NCBI RefSeq assembly: GCF_000515275.1
Contig: NZ_KI911560.1
Location: 992,001 to 1,056,000 of the forward strand
Source of the DNA: Methylophilus sp. 5
GTDB lineage: Bacteria; Pseudomonadota; Gammaproteobacteria; Burkholderiales; Methylophilaceae
DNA: 64,000 nt
Direction of reading: 5' to 3'
The position numbers and the translations under genes were made by a program. Below the pieces are notes generated by a model that saw only the letters and a list, made by a program, of their open reading frames with translations, had not been told where the DNA came from and made no database searches. Below, piece by piece: positions 47,752 to 56,469 of the stretch. Positions within the stretch are counted from its first letter, which is position 1. Each line of letters opens with the position of its first letter.

Positions 47752-48681
47752 ATGTTATCAAAAATCAACCGGGTTTGCGTCAGTCTTATTTGCACATTTG
47801 TAACGTTATGTAGCCAAGCATGGGCAGACAGCTTTGAATTGAAACAACTCGCCGAGGGCATCTACGTTCATCATGGCAACCATCTGGATATCGACGACGG
47901 TTACCAAGGTGACATTTGCAATATTGGCGTGGTGATTGGCCACGACGCGATTGCCGTGATTGATACTGGCGGCAGCAAACACACGGGTGAGCTGCTGTTG
48001 CAAGCCATCAAAACGATCAGCCCGTTGCCAATACGCTATGTCATCAACACGCATGTGCATCCCGACCATACTTACGGCAATGCAGCTTTTCAAAACGGGG
48101 CGACCCATTTTGTTGGCCACGAAAAACTGGCCAACACCATGCTGTTGCGGCAAGAGCAATACGAAAAACTCAACACACGGCTGCTTGGCGAAGCGGGCAA
48201 AGCCAGCAGTACGGTCATCCCGGATATGCCAGTGCATGATCAACTGACGCTAGACTTAGGCGGCCGCCAATTGCAATTGCAAGCACAAAGCGTTGCCCAC
48301 ACGCACACAGACTTAACCGTGCTCGACACTAAAACCAACACCTTGTTTACGGGCGACTTGGTATTCGCGCAACGCACTCCGGTGGTGGAGGGGGATATTA
48401 AAGGCCTGATTGCAGCGCTTGAACATGTGAATAAGACACACTACGCACTCATTGTTCCCGGGCATGGACAGGAAAGTGCAGACCAGCCAACCATCATCGG
48501 CAATGAGCTACGCTACCTCAATTTGCTACTCGCAGATGTGCGCACCAGCATCAAAAAAGGTATCAGCATGGAGCAAACCATGGACACCGCAGCGGCGGCG
48601 GAACGAGATAAATGGCAATTGTTCGACATTGCCAACCGCCGTAATGTCAATGTGATCTACCCGCAACTGGAGTGGGAATAG
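47752..48681 (+). CDS. SoxH-like metallo-beta-lactamase-fold hydrolase, quinoprotein-associated
   Basis: 309 residues with a signal peptide ending near AWADSF. The metal motif is HVHPDH at 101-106, with further ligands in HTHTDL (about 183-188), FTGDLVF and PGHGQ. This exported SoxH-like group co-occurs with PQQ-dependent dehydrogenases and with fused SoxYZ-like carriers, such as the one at 4464 in this window; the reaction is not established. It is transcribed away from cytochrome b561. A general lactonase or thioesterase role cannot be ruled out. Confidence 0.78.
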   Translation: MLSKINRVCVSLICTFVTLCSQAWADSFELKQLAEGIYVHHGNHLDIDDGYQGDICNIGVVIGHDAIAVIDTGGSKHTGELLLQAIKTISPLPIRYVINTHVHPDHTYGNAAFQNGATHFVGHEKLANTMLLRQEQYEKLNTRLLGEAGKASSTVIPDMPVHDQLTLDLGGRQLQLQAQSVAHTHTDLTVLDTKTNTLFTGDLVFAQRTPVVEGDIKGLIAALEHVNKTHYALIVPGHGQESADQPTIIGNELRYLNLLLADVRTSIKKGISMEQTMDTAAAAERDKWQLFDIANRRNVNVIYPQLEWE

Positions 48682-48755
48682 CCGCAATCACCTTGGAAAT
48701 GGATACTGTAGAGTCTGACTGGTCTCTGTAAAGAGTTCTGTTCTACAATGCAGCC

Positions 48756-49439
48756 ATGCCACTATCCATTTTAATCGTCGAAGACGAGCTCTCGATCGCA
48801 GAAACCCTACAGTATGCCTGCCATGCTGAGCAAATACAGACCCAGCATGTCGGGTTTGGCCAACAAGCGCTGGACACACTCAAAAAACAGTCTTTTGATA
48901 TGATTATTCTGGATATTGGGTTGCCAGACATGACTGGATTTGAAGTTTGTAAACAACTCAGACGCTTTTGCAATACACCTGTTTTATTTCTCACCGCGCG
49001 CAATCATGAAGTAGACAGAATATTGGGACTAGAAATTGGTGCCGACGATTACGTGACCAAACCGTTTAGCCCGCGAGAAATTGTCGCCAGAATTAAAGCC
49101 ATTCAACGACGCTTGCATCCTGAAACAGAGCAAACTGTCGCAGGATTTCAACTGGATGAACATGCCAGTCGCATCTATTACCAGCAGCAACTGCTACAAC
49201 TGACGCGTTACGAGTTTTTACTACTCAAAACACTGATCTCACAACCACACAGGGTGTTCTCACGCGTAACACTGATGGATACTGTTTGGCAATCGGCTGA
49301 AGACTCTATGGAACGTACTGTAGATACGCATGTTAAAACGTTGCGTAGCAAGCTACGTGACATTGCACTGGCACAAAACCTGGCCGCAGCTGAGTGGATT
49401 GTGACCCATCGCGGCATGGGTTACAGCCTACTGCCTTAA
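48756..49439 (+). CDS. creB: Response regulator CreB
   Basis: A 227-residue OmpR-type regulator. The receiver has acidic residues in LIVEDELS, the phospho-acceptor Asp53 (IILDIGLPD) and the Lys in VTKPFSP. The C-terminal winged helix carries TRYEFLLLKTLI and DTHVKTLRSKLRDI. It is ten bp upstream of creC, and creD follows. In E. coli CreBC responds to fermentation or minimal medium conditions and to cell-wall stress. Paired with creC and creD, the identity is firm. Confidence 0.92.
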   Translation: MPLSILIVEDELSIAETLQYACHAEQIQTQHVGFGQQALDTLKKQSFDMIILDIGLPDMTGFEVCKQLRRFCNTPVLFLTARNHEVDRILGLEIGADDYVTKPFSPREIVARIKAIQRRLHPETEQTVAGFQLDEHASRIYYQQQLLQLTRYEFLLLKTLISQPHRVFSRVTLMDTVWQSAEDSMERTVDTHVKTLRSKLRDIALAQNLAAAEWIVTHRGMGYSLLP

Positions 49440-49448
49440 TGAGATGCC

Positions 49449-50900
49449 ATGAAAATCAGTCTTAAAATTTTCCTGGGTTACTTTCTACTGGTGGGGCTTG
49501 CCGCATGGTTTGTATTGACGGTATTTGTAGACGAAGTGAAACCTGGCGTGCGGCAGGCAATGGAGGACACACTGGTGGACTCCGCCAGCTTACTGGCCGA
49601 GCTGGCCAAAGACGACCTCAAGCACGGCATCATTCAAAATGGCCAGTTTGCACGCAGCCTGCAGGACTATCAAGAGAAACCAGGCATCGCCAGTATTTGG
49701 GGCGTGCCAAAGCTTACCTCTGATTACAGGGTCTATATCACCGACACCAATGGCATGGTTGTATTTGACTCCAGCCATGAGGCAGTCGGGCAAGACTACT
49801 CGCGCTGGAACGATGTCTACCTGACCCTAAAAAACAGGTATGGCGTACGCACAACGCCGATTGACGCTACCAAACCAGAGGGCGACACGGTCATGTATGT
49901 CGCCGCCCCCATCATGGATCACGCGACATTGATTGGCGTGCTGACCGTGGCAAAGCCAAACAGCACGATGCAACCCTTTATTGCACGTGCTCAGGAAAAA
50001 ATAATGGGCTGGGGGCTGCTGTTGTTAGCGCTGTTGTTAGCGCTGTCGTTATGCTTGGGTATCTTATTTACATGGCGTTTTACACGGGCTATTCACCGCT
50101 TGCGAGACTATGCCATTGCGGTTGCACAAGGCAAAAAAGTGGCGGCACCTGACTCAAGTAATGACGAACTGGCCGAACTGGCACAAGCCATGAAAACCAT
50201 GCGGGAGGAGCTGGATGGACACCAGCACATACAAGCTGCCATACACCAGCTCACCCATGAATTAAAAAGCCCGATCACGGCCATACAAGCGGCAACAGAG
50301 CTGATCACCCCCGACATGCCATCACAAGATCGCACGCATTTCTTGAACAGTATCAAAACACAAACCAGCCGCTTGCAACACATGGTACAAAACATTTTGG
50401 GATTAGCAGCACTGGAGCAACAGCAAATATTGGCACACCCGGTCAAGATTCTGCTGTCAGAGCTGATTAAACAACAGGTGCGGCTTGTAGAGGACCGTGC
50501 CAACCAACGCCACATTCAGCTCATCACAACGCTTGTCCCCTCAATATCCATCGCAGGGGATGCCTTTTTATGCGGCCAGGCCATCAATAACTTGCTGGAG
50601 AATGCTTTAGATTTTAGTGCGAATCACACGCGTATTCATATACACCTGAGCAACACCCAAGCAGGCATCCAGCTAGAGATTCAAGACGAAGGCAGCGGGA
50701 TTCCTGACTACGCGCTCGATAAAATCAAAGAAAAATTTTACTCACTGCCAAGACCTGCTCACACGCCACATGCCGGCCAGAGAAGCACCGGGCTTGGCCT
50801 CAATTTCGTCATGCAAATTATGGCTTTGCATGACGGCCAGTTCCATATAAGAAATGCAGACACGGCGGGCGTGATTGCACGTTTGTGCTGGCCAAACTAA
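49449..50900 (+). CDS. creC: Sensor histidine kinase CreC
   Basis: A 483-residue membrane kinase. The first membrane helix is FLGYFLLVGLAAWFVLTVFV, followed by a ~150-residue periplasmic sensor, a second helix (GLLLLALLLALSLCLGILF), HAMP, and the phospho-His in HQLTHELKSPITAIQAA. The ATP domain has NNLLENALDFS, DEGSGIP and STGLGLNFV. It follows creB by ten bp and shares the operon. Confidence 0.92.
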   Translation: MKISLKIFLGYFLLVGLAAWFVLTVFVDEVKPGVRQAMEDTLVDSASLLAELAKDDLKHGIIQNGQFARSLQDYQEKPGIASIWGVPKLTSDYRVYITDTNGMVVFDSSHEAVGQDYSRWNDVYLTLKNRYGVRTTPIDATKPEGDTVMYVAAPIMDHATLIGVLTVAKPNSTMQPFIARAQEKIMGWGLLLLALLLALSLCLGILFTWRFTRAIHRLRDYAIAVAQGKKVAAPDSSNDELAELAQAMKTMREELDGHQHIQAAIHQLTHELKSPITAIQAATELITPDMPSQDRTHFLNSIKTQTSRLQHMVQNILGLAALEQQQILAHPVKILLSELIKQQVRLVEDRANQRHIQLITTLVPSISIAGDAFLCGQAINNLLENALDFSANHTRIHIHLSNTQAGIQLEIQDEGSGIPDYALDKIKEKFYSLPRPAHTPHAGQRSTGLGLNFVMQIMALHDGQFHIRNADTAGVIARLCWPN

Positions 50901-50914
50901 CCATTTAAGCAGAC

Positions 50915-50930
50915 TTCACACCCACTTCAC
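50915..50930 (+). promoter_or_regulatory. Cre-tag (CreB binding site) upstream of creD
   Basis: TTCAC-ACCCAC-TTCAC matches the E. coli cre-tag TTCAC-N6-TTCAC exactly. It lies 65 bp before the creD ATG, just after the creC stop. A third TTCAC is at 50948. CreB probably activates creD from here. Confidence 0.75.
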
Positions 50931-50995
50931 ATTCAGCACAACAAGGCTTCACCTACCAGCACTATGCTGCAAGCTCTCTTATCAAGGAGTTTGCC

Positions 50996-52324
50996 ATGCA
51001 AAAACCATTGTTATATAAATCCCTGGGCATTTTAGCCCTGATATTACTCATGTCGCTGGCACTGGGTTATGTGAATGATCTGATTATCGAACGTCAAGCC
51101 AGACAAGCCAGCGTAGAAAACAATATTGCCCAATCTTCCACCACCGAACAAACCTTAACCGGGCCTATTTTAATGATTCCGTATACAGAGCATTACACTG
51201 AAACGATAGGCTCTGGAAAAGATAGCAGAACCATTGAGCGCAAAGAGGAAGGTCGCGTTTATCTGTTGCCGAACACGCTAGACCTTGCTGGCGACTTTGC
51301 ACACCACTATAAACAACGCGGCATATTCAAGGCGCTCATGTATCGCTTCAATGGCGATATTGCGGGCACTTTTAATTTGGATCAAATCAAGGTACAAACC
51401 AGACATCAAAACGGCAACATCCACTATGGCCAGACCACCCTTGCGATTGGACTCAGTGACACACGCGGCATAGATGGTCAACCAGTGTTGCAATGGGGTA
51501 ATCAGACCTTGCCACTAAAGCAAGGCACGCAATTATCTCTGTTGGATAAAGGCATCCACGCCGATCTCGGCAGCATAAAGCCCGAGCAGGCATCTGTCCC
51601 GTTCAAGCTCAATTTGCACCTGCGCGGTATGCAGGCCTTTAATATGACCCCGCTGGCAGACAAAAATACTGTCAGGCTGCACTCGGCCTGGCAACACCCG
51701 CATTTTGACGGTCATTTTTTACCCGAAGCAGCCAGCCAACGTATCAGCAATAAAGGCTTTGAGGCGCAATGGGAGGTCTCGTCGCTGGCAAGTAATATTC
51801 AGCAAAAATTGATCACCAATCTGAACCGCCCCTCAGGCAGTCTGGCGCTTGAAACGATCAGTGTTGGCTTTGTTGAACCAATCAACATTTACAGTCTGTC
51901 AGATCGCGCGACCAAATATGGGCTGCTGTTTATAGGGCTCACCTTTGCTGGTTTCTTTATTTTTGAGGTAATGAAACAGTTACGGATTCACCCAGCGCAA
52001 TACACACTGGTTGGCCTGGCCATGGCAATTTTTTACCTGCTGCTAATCTCACTGGCAGAACACATCGGTTTTGCCTATGCCTACCTGATTGCAAGCATGG
52101 CCTGTATCAGCTTGATTGGCTACTACCTGACCAATGTGATGCAAAACATCCGCTACGGCATGGTATTTTCAATTAAGCTGAGCTTGCTCTATGCCACGCT
52201 ATACGCAATTTTGGTTTCCGAAGACAATGCCTTGCTCATGGGCTCTTTGCTGATATTCAGCTTGCTGGTTTTCACCATGGTCATTACGCGTAAAGTCGAC
52301 TGGTATGCACTAAGCAATAGTTAA
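50996..52324 (+). CDS. creD: Inner-membrane protein CreD
   Basis: 442 residues: an N-terminal membrane helix (LGILALILLMSLALGYV), a large periplasmic domain (about 30-300; LTGPILMIPYTE, LRGMQAFNMTPLAD) and five or six C-terminal helices. CreD is the main target of CreB; high levels change colicin and beta-lactam sensitivity in enterics and Pseudomonas, but its biochemical role is unknown. A cre-tag stands upstream and AAGGAG precedes the ATG. It is 95 bp after creC, so it can be expressed both with creBC and from its own promoter. Confidence 0.93.
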   Translation: MQKPLLYKSLGILALILLMSLALGYVNDLIIERQARQASVENNIAQSSTTEQTLTGPILMIPYTEHYTETIGSGKDSRTIERKEEGRVYLLPNTLDLAGDFAHHYKQRGIFKALMYRFNGDIAGTFNLDQIKVQTRHQNGNIHYGQTTLAIGLSDTRGIDGQPVLQWGNQTLPLKQGTQLSLLDKGIHADLGSIKPEQASVPFKLNLHLRGMQAFNMTPLADKNTVRLHSAWQHPHFDGHFLPEAASQRISNKGFEAQWEVSSLASNIQQKLITNLNRPSGSLALETISVGFVEPINIYSLSDRATKYGLLFIGLTFAGFFIFEVMKQLRIHPAQYTLVGLAMAIFYLLLISLAEHIGFAYAYLIASMACISLIGYYLTNVMQNIRYGMVFSIKLSLLYATLYAILVSEDNALLMGSLLIFSLLVFTMVITRKVDWYALSNS

Positions 52325-52354
52325 GTATGTGGGGGCGGCGAAGGCCGCCCATAC
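52325..52354 (+). terminator. GC-rich hairpin after creD
   Basis: GTATG...CATAC flanks an inner GGGCGGC/GCCGCCC stem, directly after the creD stop. There is no T run, so it may protect the 3' end instead of terminating. Confidence 0.45.
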
Positions 52355-52443
52355 TGAAAAGGAACGATGACCGCTATTGGTTTGCTACTTAAGGAAAACC
52401 CGGCGATTACTGACGCAACCACCATCACACTTCGCACACAAAC

Positions 52444-53235
52444 TTATAAAAACCGCTTGGCCAGCAACGCCTGTTGCTTTAACCCCAGATTCACCAGCTG
52501 TGGTGCCAGGCCATTTAACCAGGCAAAGAAACGCTGTGGCTGGCCAATAAACAACTCTTGCTGGTCTTTTTGCAATGCGCGCACGATTTTATCTGCCACA
52601 CTTTGCGGACTATCCACGGTTTGGCCTGAGGCTTGCCACATGGCGTTGGTACGGTCATCGTTCATGGGGGTCGCAATGGCACGCGGTGCAATATAAGTGA
52701 CACCAACCTTTGTCGCCACCAACTCGCGACGCAATGCCTGGCTAAAGCCGTGTATGGCAAATTTACTCGCGCAGTAAGTGGCAAAATGCGGGAACCCCAG
52801 CGAGCCAAAAATAGAGCCGACAAAGGTAAGATGACCACGTCCGCGTTGCAAAAAGTAAGCAACAAACTCACGACTTAAGACCAGCGTTGCTGTGACATTG
52901 GTATGCACCATATTATCAATACTCACCTCGGTTTGTTCTGCAAACTCGGTAAACTCGATAATGCCCGCGTTGTTAATCAGTAAATCTACATGCCCCATTT
53001 CGCGCAACGATTGTTTTAACACTTGGCTCGCCATATTGGGCTGTGCCAAGTCGGTGACAATAATATGCGATTTGCCGCCATGCGCAGCGACTCTTTTTTG
53101 CAACGCATGCAACTTGACCGGATCACGCCCAACCAAACCGACAACGGCGCCTTGTGCAGCGAGCGCCAGAGTCAGCGTGGCACCCAAGCCGCCAGTGGCG
53201 CCAGTCAAAACCACATGCAAATTACGTAATTCCAT
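52444..53235 (-). CDS. Short-chain dehydrogenase of the hemolysin-HDO operon
   Basis: 263 residues, a classical SDR. The cofactor motif is TGATGGLG at 11-18 (with NNAG at 88-91), and the catalytic residues are Ser141 (FVGSIFG), Tyr154 and Lys158 (YCASK). The Arg in VGRDP after the second strand suggests NADP(H). It is the last gene of a four-gene minus-strand operon, nine bases after the HDO gene. It probably reduces or oxidises a keto/hydroxy group in the product of that operon; the substrate is unknown. Confidence 0.9.
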   Translation of the reverse strand: MELRNLHVVLTGATGGLGATLTLALAAQGAVVGLVGRDPVKLHALQKRVAAHGGKSHIIVTDLAQPNMASQVLKQSLREMGHVDLLINNAGIIEFTEFAEQTEVSIDNMVHTNVTATLVLSREFVAYFLQRGRGHLTFVGSIFGSLGFPHFATYCASKFAIHGFSQALRRELVATKVGVTYIAPRAIATPMNDDRTNAMWQASGQTVDSPQSVADKIVRALQKDQQELFIGQPQRFFAWLNGLAPQLVNLGLKQQALLAKRFL

Positions 53236-53244
53236 CGCGGGCTC

Positions 53245-53943
53245 CTAAGCGGCGGCTATCAGCGGTTGACTGGCCGTTGACTGCGCCGCGACATATTTGA
53301 AGATATCGCCATACAGGCGGTAAAAGCGTTTGGCCGCGTGAATCACGGCTTGCTGGTCCTCTGGCTTGGTCAGCTGATTCATCAAGCTTTCGTAAAATGT
53401 CACGTGACTAATATCGAGCGAGCCATGTGAAAACAGGTAGCTAAAGGCTTTTTTAGGCAGATTGAGCGCCTGCATGATTTTTTCACCGGCTTGCGTGGCC
53501 ACCGCCGTGCTGGTGCCTTCGAGTACCAGCACCATGCCAAAAAAGCCGACTGGATTGACGCGATTAATCATGTCATAAGCATACGCCACCATCAGCTCAG
53601 TCTCATGGCAGGCAGCATCTACACTCGTCGCGCTATGACGCACCGACTCTTTATCGCCACCACAGGCGGCAATATCATTGAGCACCCACTCCTGATGCCC
53701 CATTTCTTCTTCAATATATTCGCCAATCGCCGTGCGCAGCCATTCGTACTCACCGCTCAATCGCCCACCACACGCCATGAGCAATGGCGTGGTGTGCTTA
53801 ACGTGGTGATAGGCCTGGGTGAGAAACGCCCGATACGTATCTAAGGTGATATTGCCTTGTGCGCCTTGCACAATCAGCGGCAAGGTCATCAAAGCATGAC
53901 GCTCCTGCGCAGTTGCATTGAGTAATTGCTGGTAAAAAGTCAT
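53245..53943 (-). CDS. Heme-oxygenase-like diiron/iron oxidase (HDO, UndA/TenA-like)
   Basis: A 232-residue all-helical protein of the iron-containing redox / TenA-like fold. All six candidate metal ligands are in place: Glu80 and His83 (EEEMGHQEW), Glu142 (VLEGTS), and His173, Asp177 and His180 (HGSLDISH). The H-x3-D-x2-H spacing equals that of UndA, which turns fatty acids into terminal alkenes. It lacks the Cys of thiaminases. Its ATG follows the AMP-ligase stop directly. An oxidative step on an activated or free acyl chain is likely; the exact reaction is open. Confidence 0.85.
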   Translation of the reverse strand: MTFYQQLLNATAQERHALMTLPLIVQGAQGNITLDTYRAFLTQAYHHVKHTTPLLMACGGRLSGEYEWLRTAIGEYIEEEMGHQEWVLNDIAACGGDKESVRHSATSVDAACHETELMVAYAYDMINRVNPVGFFGMVLVLEGTSTAVATQAGEKIMQALNLPKKAFSYLFSHGSLDISHVTFYESLMNQLTKPEDQQAVIHAAKRFYRLYGDIFKYVAAQSTASQPLIAAA

Positions 53944-55434
53944 TTAAATTCCTTGGTAAATCGCATGGATATCAGCAGCATAAGCGGCTGCAATCACATC
54001 GCGTTTTAAGCGGCCATTGGCCGTCAGTTGTCCGTTATGCGGGCTAAATGGCTGCTTGGCAAACACCACATCGCCCACTTGCGCATAATCAGGCAGCGAT
54101 TGGTTCGCCTGCGCAATCGCCTGCGCCACCTGCTCGGTGGTGAATTGCGGCTGCGGCACCACAATCGCCACATTAAACGGTCGCGCCTCTCCAAACACAC
54201 ACACCTGTTGTAATGCTGGCTCGTGTATCAATGTACTCTCCACCCACTCAGGCGACACATTGCGCCCAAACGAGGTAATAAACATATCCTTTTTGCGGCC
54301 TGACAGATACACATAGCCATCCGCATCCTGATACGCCAGGTCGCCGGTGGCCAGATAACCTTCCTCATCCAATACTGGCGCAGCAATACCGCCCTCAGCC
54401 TGAGTATAGCCATGATACAACGCGCCTTTCACCCACAGCTCGCCGGTCAGATCCACCCGTAATTGCACATGTGGCAATGGCTTGCCTATGCTGCCCGGTT
54501 TGTGCGATTGCGGTGTATTTAATGCAACCACCGACGCACACTCAGACAAACCATAGCCTTCAAACACTGGCAAACCCAGCGCGTGGGCTTGCAGAATCAA
54601 TTCGGGCAACACCTTGGCGCCACCCACCGCCACAAAGCGCAACTGTGCCAGTGGCACCTGGCCTGCTTGCATATACATCACCAGCGCACGCAATAATTCG
54701 GGGATCAAAATCGCGGTCGTGGCACGGCTGCCTTGCAAGCCTTGATACAAGCGGCTGATATCAAACTGGCTGCCGCTAAAACCAACCGCCTGGCACGCAT
54801 ACACCACCACCGTCGCCCCGGCAATCAGACTGGCATAGACCCCGGCCACGTTTTCTAGCAAAGTGGCCAGAGGCAACACACAAAAGTGGCGATCGGCCTC
54901 GCCTGGTTGTATTAATGTGCGTATAGCACTCGCCACTTGCCACATGGTTTGCGCAGACAGGCAGACACCTTTGGGTGCCCCAGTGGTGCCTGAGGTATAG
55001 GTAATTTTATCGGCTGCTGCCACGCGATCATCGGCATGCACACGTAACACTGCCACGGTTTGACCCGCCACCTCCCACTCAGCAAGCAGCGTACTGTCTG
55101 GGTAAAGCGGTTGCCAGGCCGCGGGCATATCGGTGAATACCAGGCTCACCCCAGCATCTGCAATCGCATGCTGTTTTTGCGCCGCCGTAAAAAATGCGGG
55201 CACGGGGACGTTGCTGCAACCAGCGGCCAGTATCGCTAAATCCAGCGCAATCCAGGCTGGGCTATTATCCAGCGCCAATGCCACAGTGGCCTGGTTTGTC
55301 AGCGCCTTCAAAGCACCAGATAGCCGTGCAACTTCAGCCACCAGCGCACGGTAAGTCAGCTGCGTAGCTTGACCCTCGAGGGCAACGCGTGTCGGTGCTT
55401 GTAATGCCTGCGCCTGGATCTGTTGTAATAACAT
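53944..55434 (-). CDS. AMP-dependent acyl-activating enzyme
   Basis: A 496-residue adenylate-forming enzyme of the ANL superfamily. The phosphate loop is YTSGTTGAPKG at about 146-156, the FEGYGLSE block binds adenine, TGDLAYQDADGYVYLSGR holds ribose and hinge, and the late catalytic Lys is in LTANGRLKRD. It is somewhat shorter than fatty acyl-CoA ligases. It is translated together with the HDO gene (no gap) and lies 43 bp after the hemolysin-type gene. It should activate a carboxylic acid as AMP ester or thioester; the acid is unknown. Confidence 0.9.
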   Translation of the reverse strand: MLLQQIQAQALQAPTRVALEGQATQLTYRALVAEVARLSGALKALTNQATVALALDNSPAWIALDLAILAAGCSNVPVPAFFTAAQKQHAIADAGVSLVFTDMPAAWQPLYPDSTLLAEWEVAGQTVAVLRVHADDRVAAADKITYTSGTTGAPKGVCLSAQTMWQVASAIRTLIQPGEADRHFCVLPLATLLENVAGVYASLIAGATVVVYACQAVGFSGSQFDISRLYQGLQGSRATTAILIPELLRALVMYMQAGQVPLAQLRFVAVGGAKVLPELILQAHALGLPVFEGYGLSECASVVALNTPQSHKPGSIGKPLPHVQLRVDLTGELWVKGALYHGYTQAEGGIAAPVLDEEGYLATGDLAYQDADGYVYLSGRKKDMFITSFGRNVSPEWVESTLIHEPALQQVCVFGEARPFNVAIVVPQPQFTTEQVAQAIAQANQSLPDYAQVGDVVFAKQPFSPHNGQLTANGRLKRDVIAAAYAADIHAIYQGI

Positions 55435-55477
55435 GATGGTGATGAGTGCTTATATTGGTGACATTGAGTATGGTCAG

Positions 55478-56119
55478 TTACAAAGGATCAGCCACACCGC
55501 GAATGGCGACAATCTGCGGCGTATGTTTGTAATAACGACCCCACTTGGCGCGCTCTTCTACACTCAATCGCTCAGGGTTGGCCATGGCCAGTGGAAACAG
55601 ATCTACACCGCCTTTAATCAACCCATTTTGCAGGCTGTGATGCGCAGTCGCTACGCCCCACGGCAAATGCATGCTCAAACTATGTTGAATCACATGGGCG
55701 ATGAGCACCCCGGCATTGCGCGGATTGGCGACCGCCAAATTGCCGATACAGGTAATCTCCTCGCGAGCGATCTTTCTACCCAACTGGCGCTCTAGTAATT
55801 GCTCAATCGGCTCGTCCAGATATTGCTCCAGAAACAATGCCTCTTGCGCCGCATTCCGCAAACCAAACGCCGCCATTAATATGCCGTTCGCATCACGCAA
55901 TGCCACTAACTGCGGCATAAAGTGATTCACTTGAGCACCGTACACCTGCTTAAATACAGCGGCAATAAACGCTTCCACCTCTTGGCGGCACGGTGCGCCT
56001 CGCTCAACCAAATGGCCTGTAATCTCATTCACCTGATACCTTTTCGCCTGGGCAAAACTTCTCAACTCATAAGCAGATGACGCATGATAAAACGATGTAT
56101 TTGACTCTGAATGCAGCAT
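55478..56119 (-). CDS. Thermostable-hemolysin family protein (GNAT-like)
   Basis: A 213-residue member of the family named after Vibrio delta-VPH hemolysin. Conserved parts are HFMPQLVALRD, AAFGLRNAAQEALFLEQYLD, CIGNLAVANPRNAG and the C-terminal WGRYYKHTPQIVAIRG. There is no signal peptide. The fold is thought to be related to GNAT/LuxI-type acyltransferases, so the hemolysin label may mislead. It leads a four-gene operon with an acyl-activating enzyme, an HDO oxidase and an SDR, which argues for acyl transfer in a biosynthetic pathway. That role is inferred. Confidence 0.85.
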   Translation of the reverse strand: MLHSESNTSFYHASSAYELRSFAQAKRYQVNEITGHLVERGAPCRQEVEAFIAAVFKQVYGAQVNHFMPQLVALRDANGILMAAFGLRNAAQEALFLEQYLDEPIEQLLERQLGRKIAREEITCIGNLAVANPRNAGVLIAHVIQHSLSMHLPWGVATAHHSLQNGLIKGGVDLFPLAMANPERLSVEERAKWGRYYKHTPQIVAIRGVADPL

Positions 56120-56469
56120 GTCATTTCTTTCGCCGATAACAATCTTGTCTAGCTAATTGCAAGCGGCATGCCAAATATTTTTTACATTAAAATCATGCAC
56201 TTACATAAACAACCACCCCACATTTCTGCACTTTTTGCAGAGCCATGACGCTCGAAACAGAATGAAGCCTGCATTTTTTGCATAACACTAGGGTCATAAG
56301 GCGCTTCATCAAGCGCACTCGGCCATTGTTGAAAATAATTTCACCATTATATTCAATCAGTTAGACAAGACTGTTTTAGTCAGCGATACAAACGGCATAT
56401 GAATTGCATTCGTTCGCTCCATATTTTTCAATCACGTAGCCGTTTTATAAACTGAGAGCCTAGAAAGTT
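56120..56469. other. Divergent promoter region, hemolysin operon / lipid A operon
   Basis: 350 bp without a gene. It contains small dyads (TCTGCA-CTTTT-TGCAGA near 56225, GCGCTT-CATC-AAGCGC near 56301, GGCATGCC near 56166). On the minus strand TTGCAA-N17-TTATCG is a weak promoter candidate for the hemolysin operon. No firm promoter was found for the plus-strand operon. Confidence 0.5.

Noticed and set aside
52367-52696. Plus-strand frame after creD with ATG and AAGGA
   Set aside because: Most of it is antisense to the end of the SDR gene and it shows no recognisable domain.
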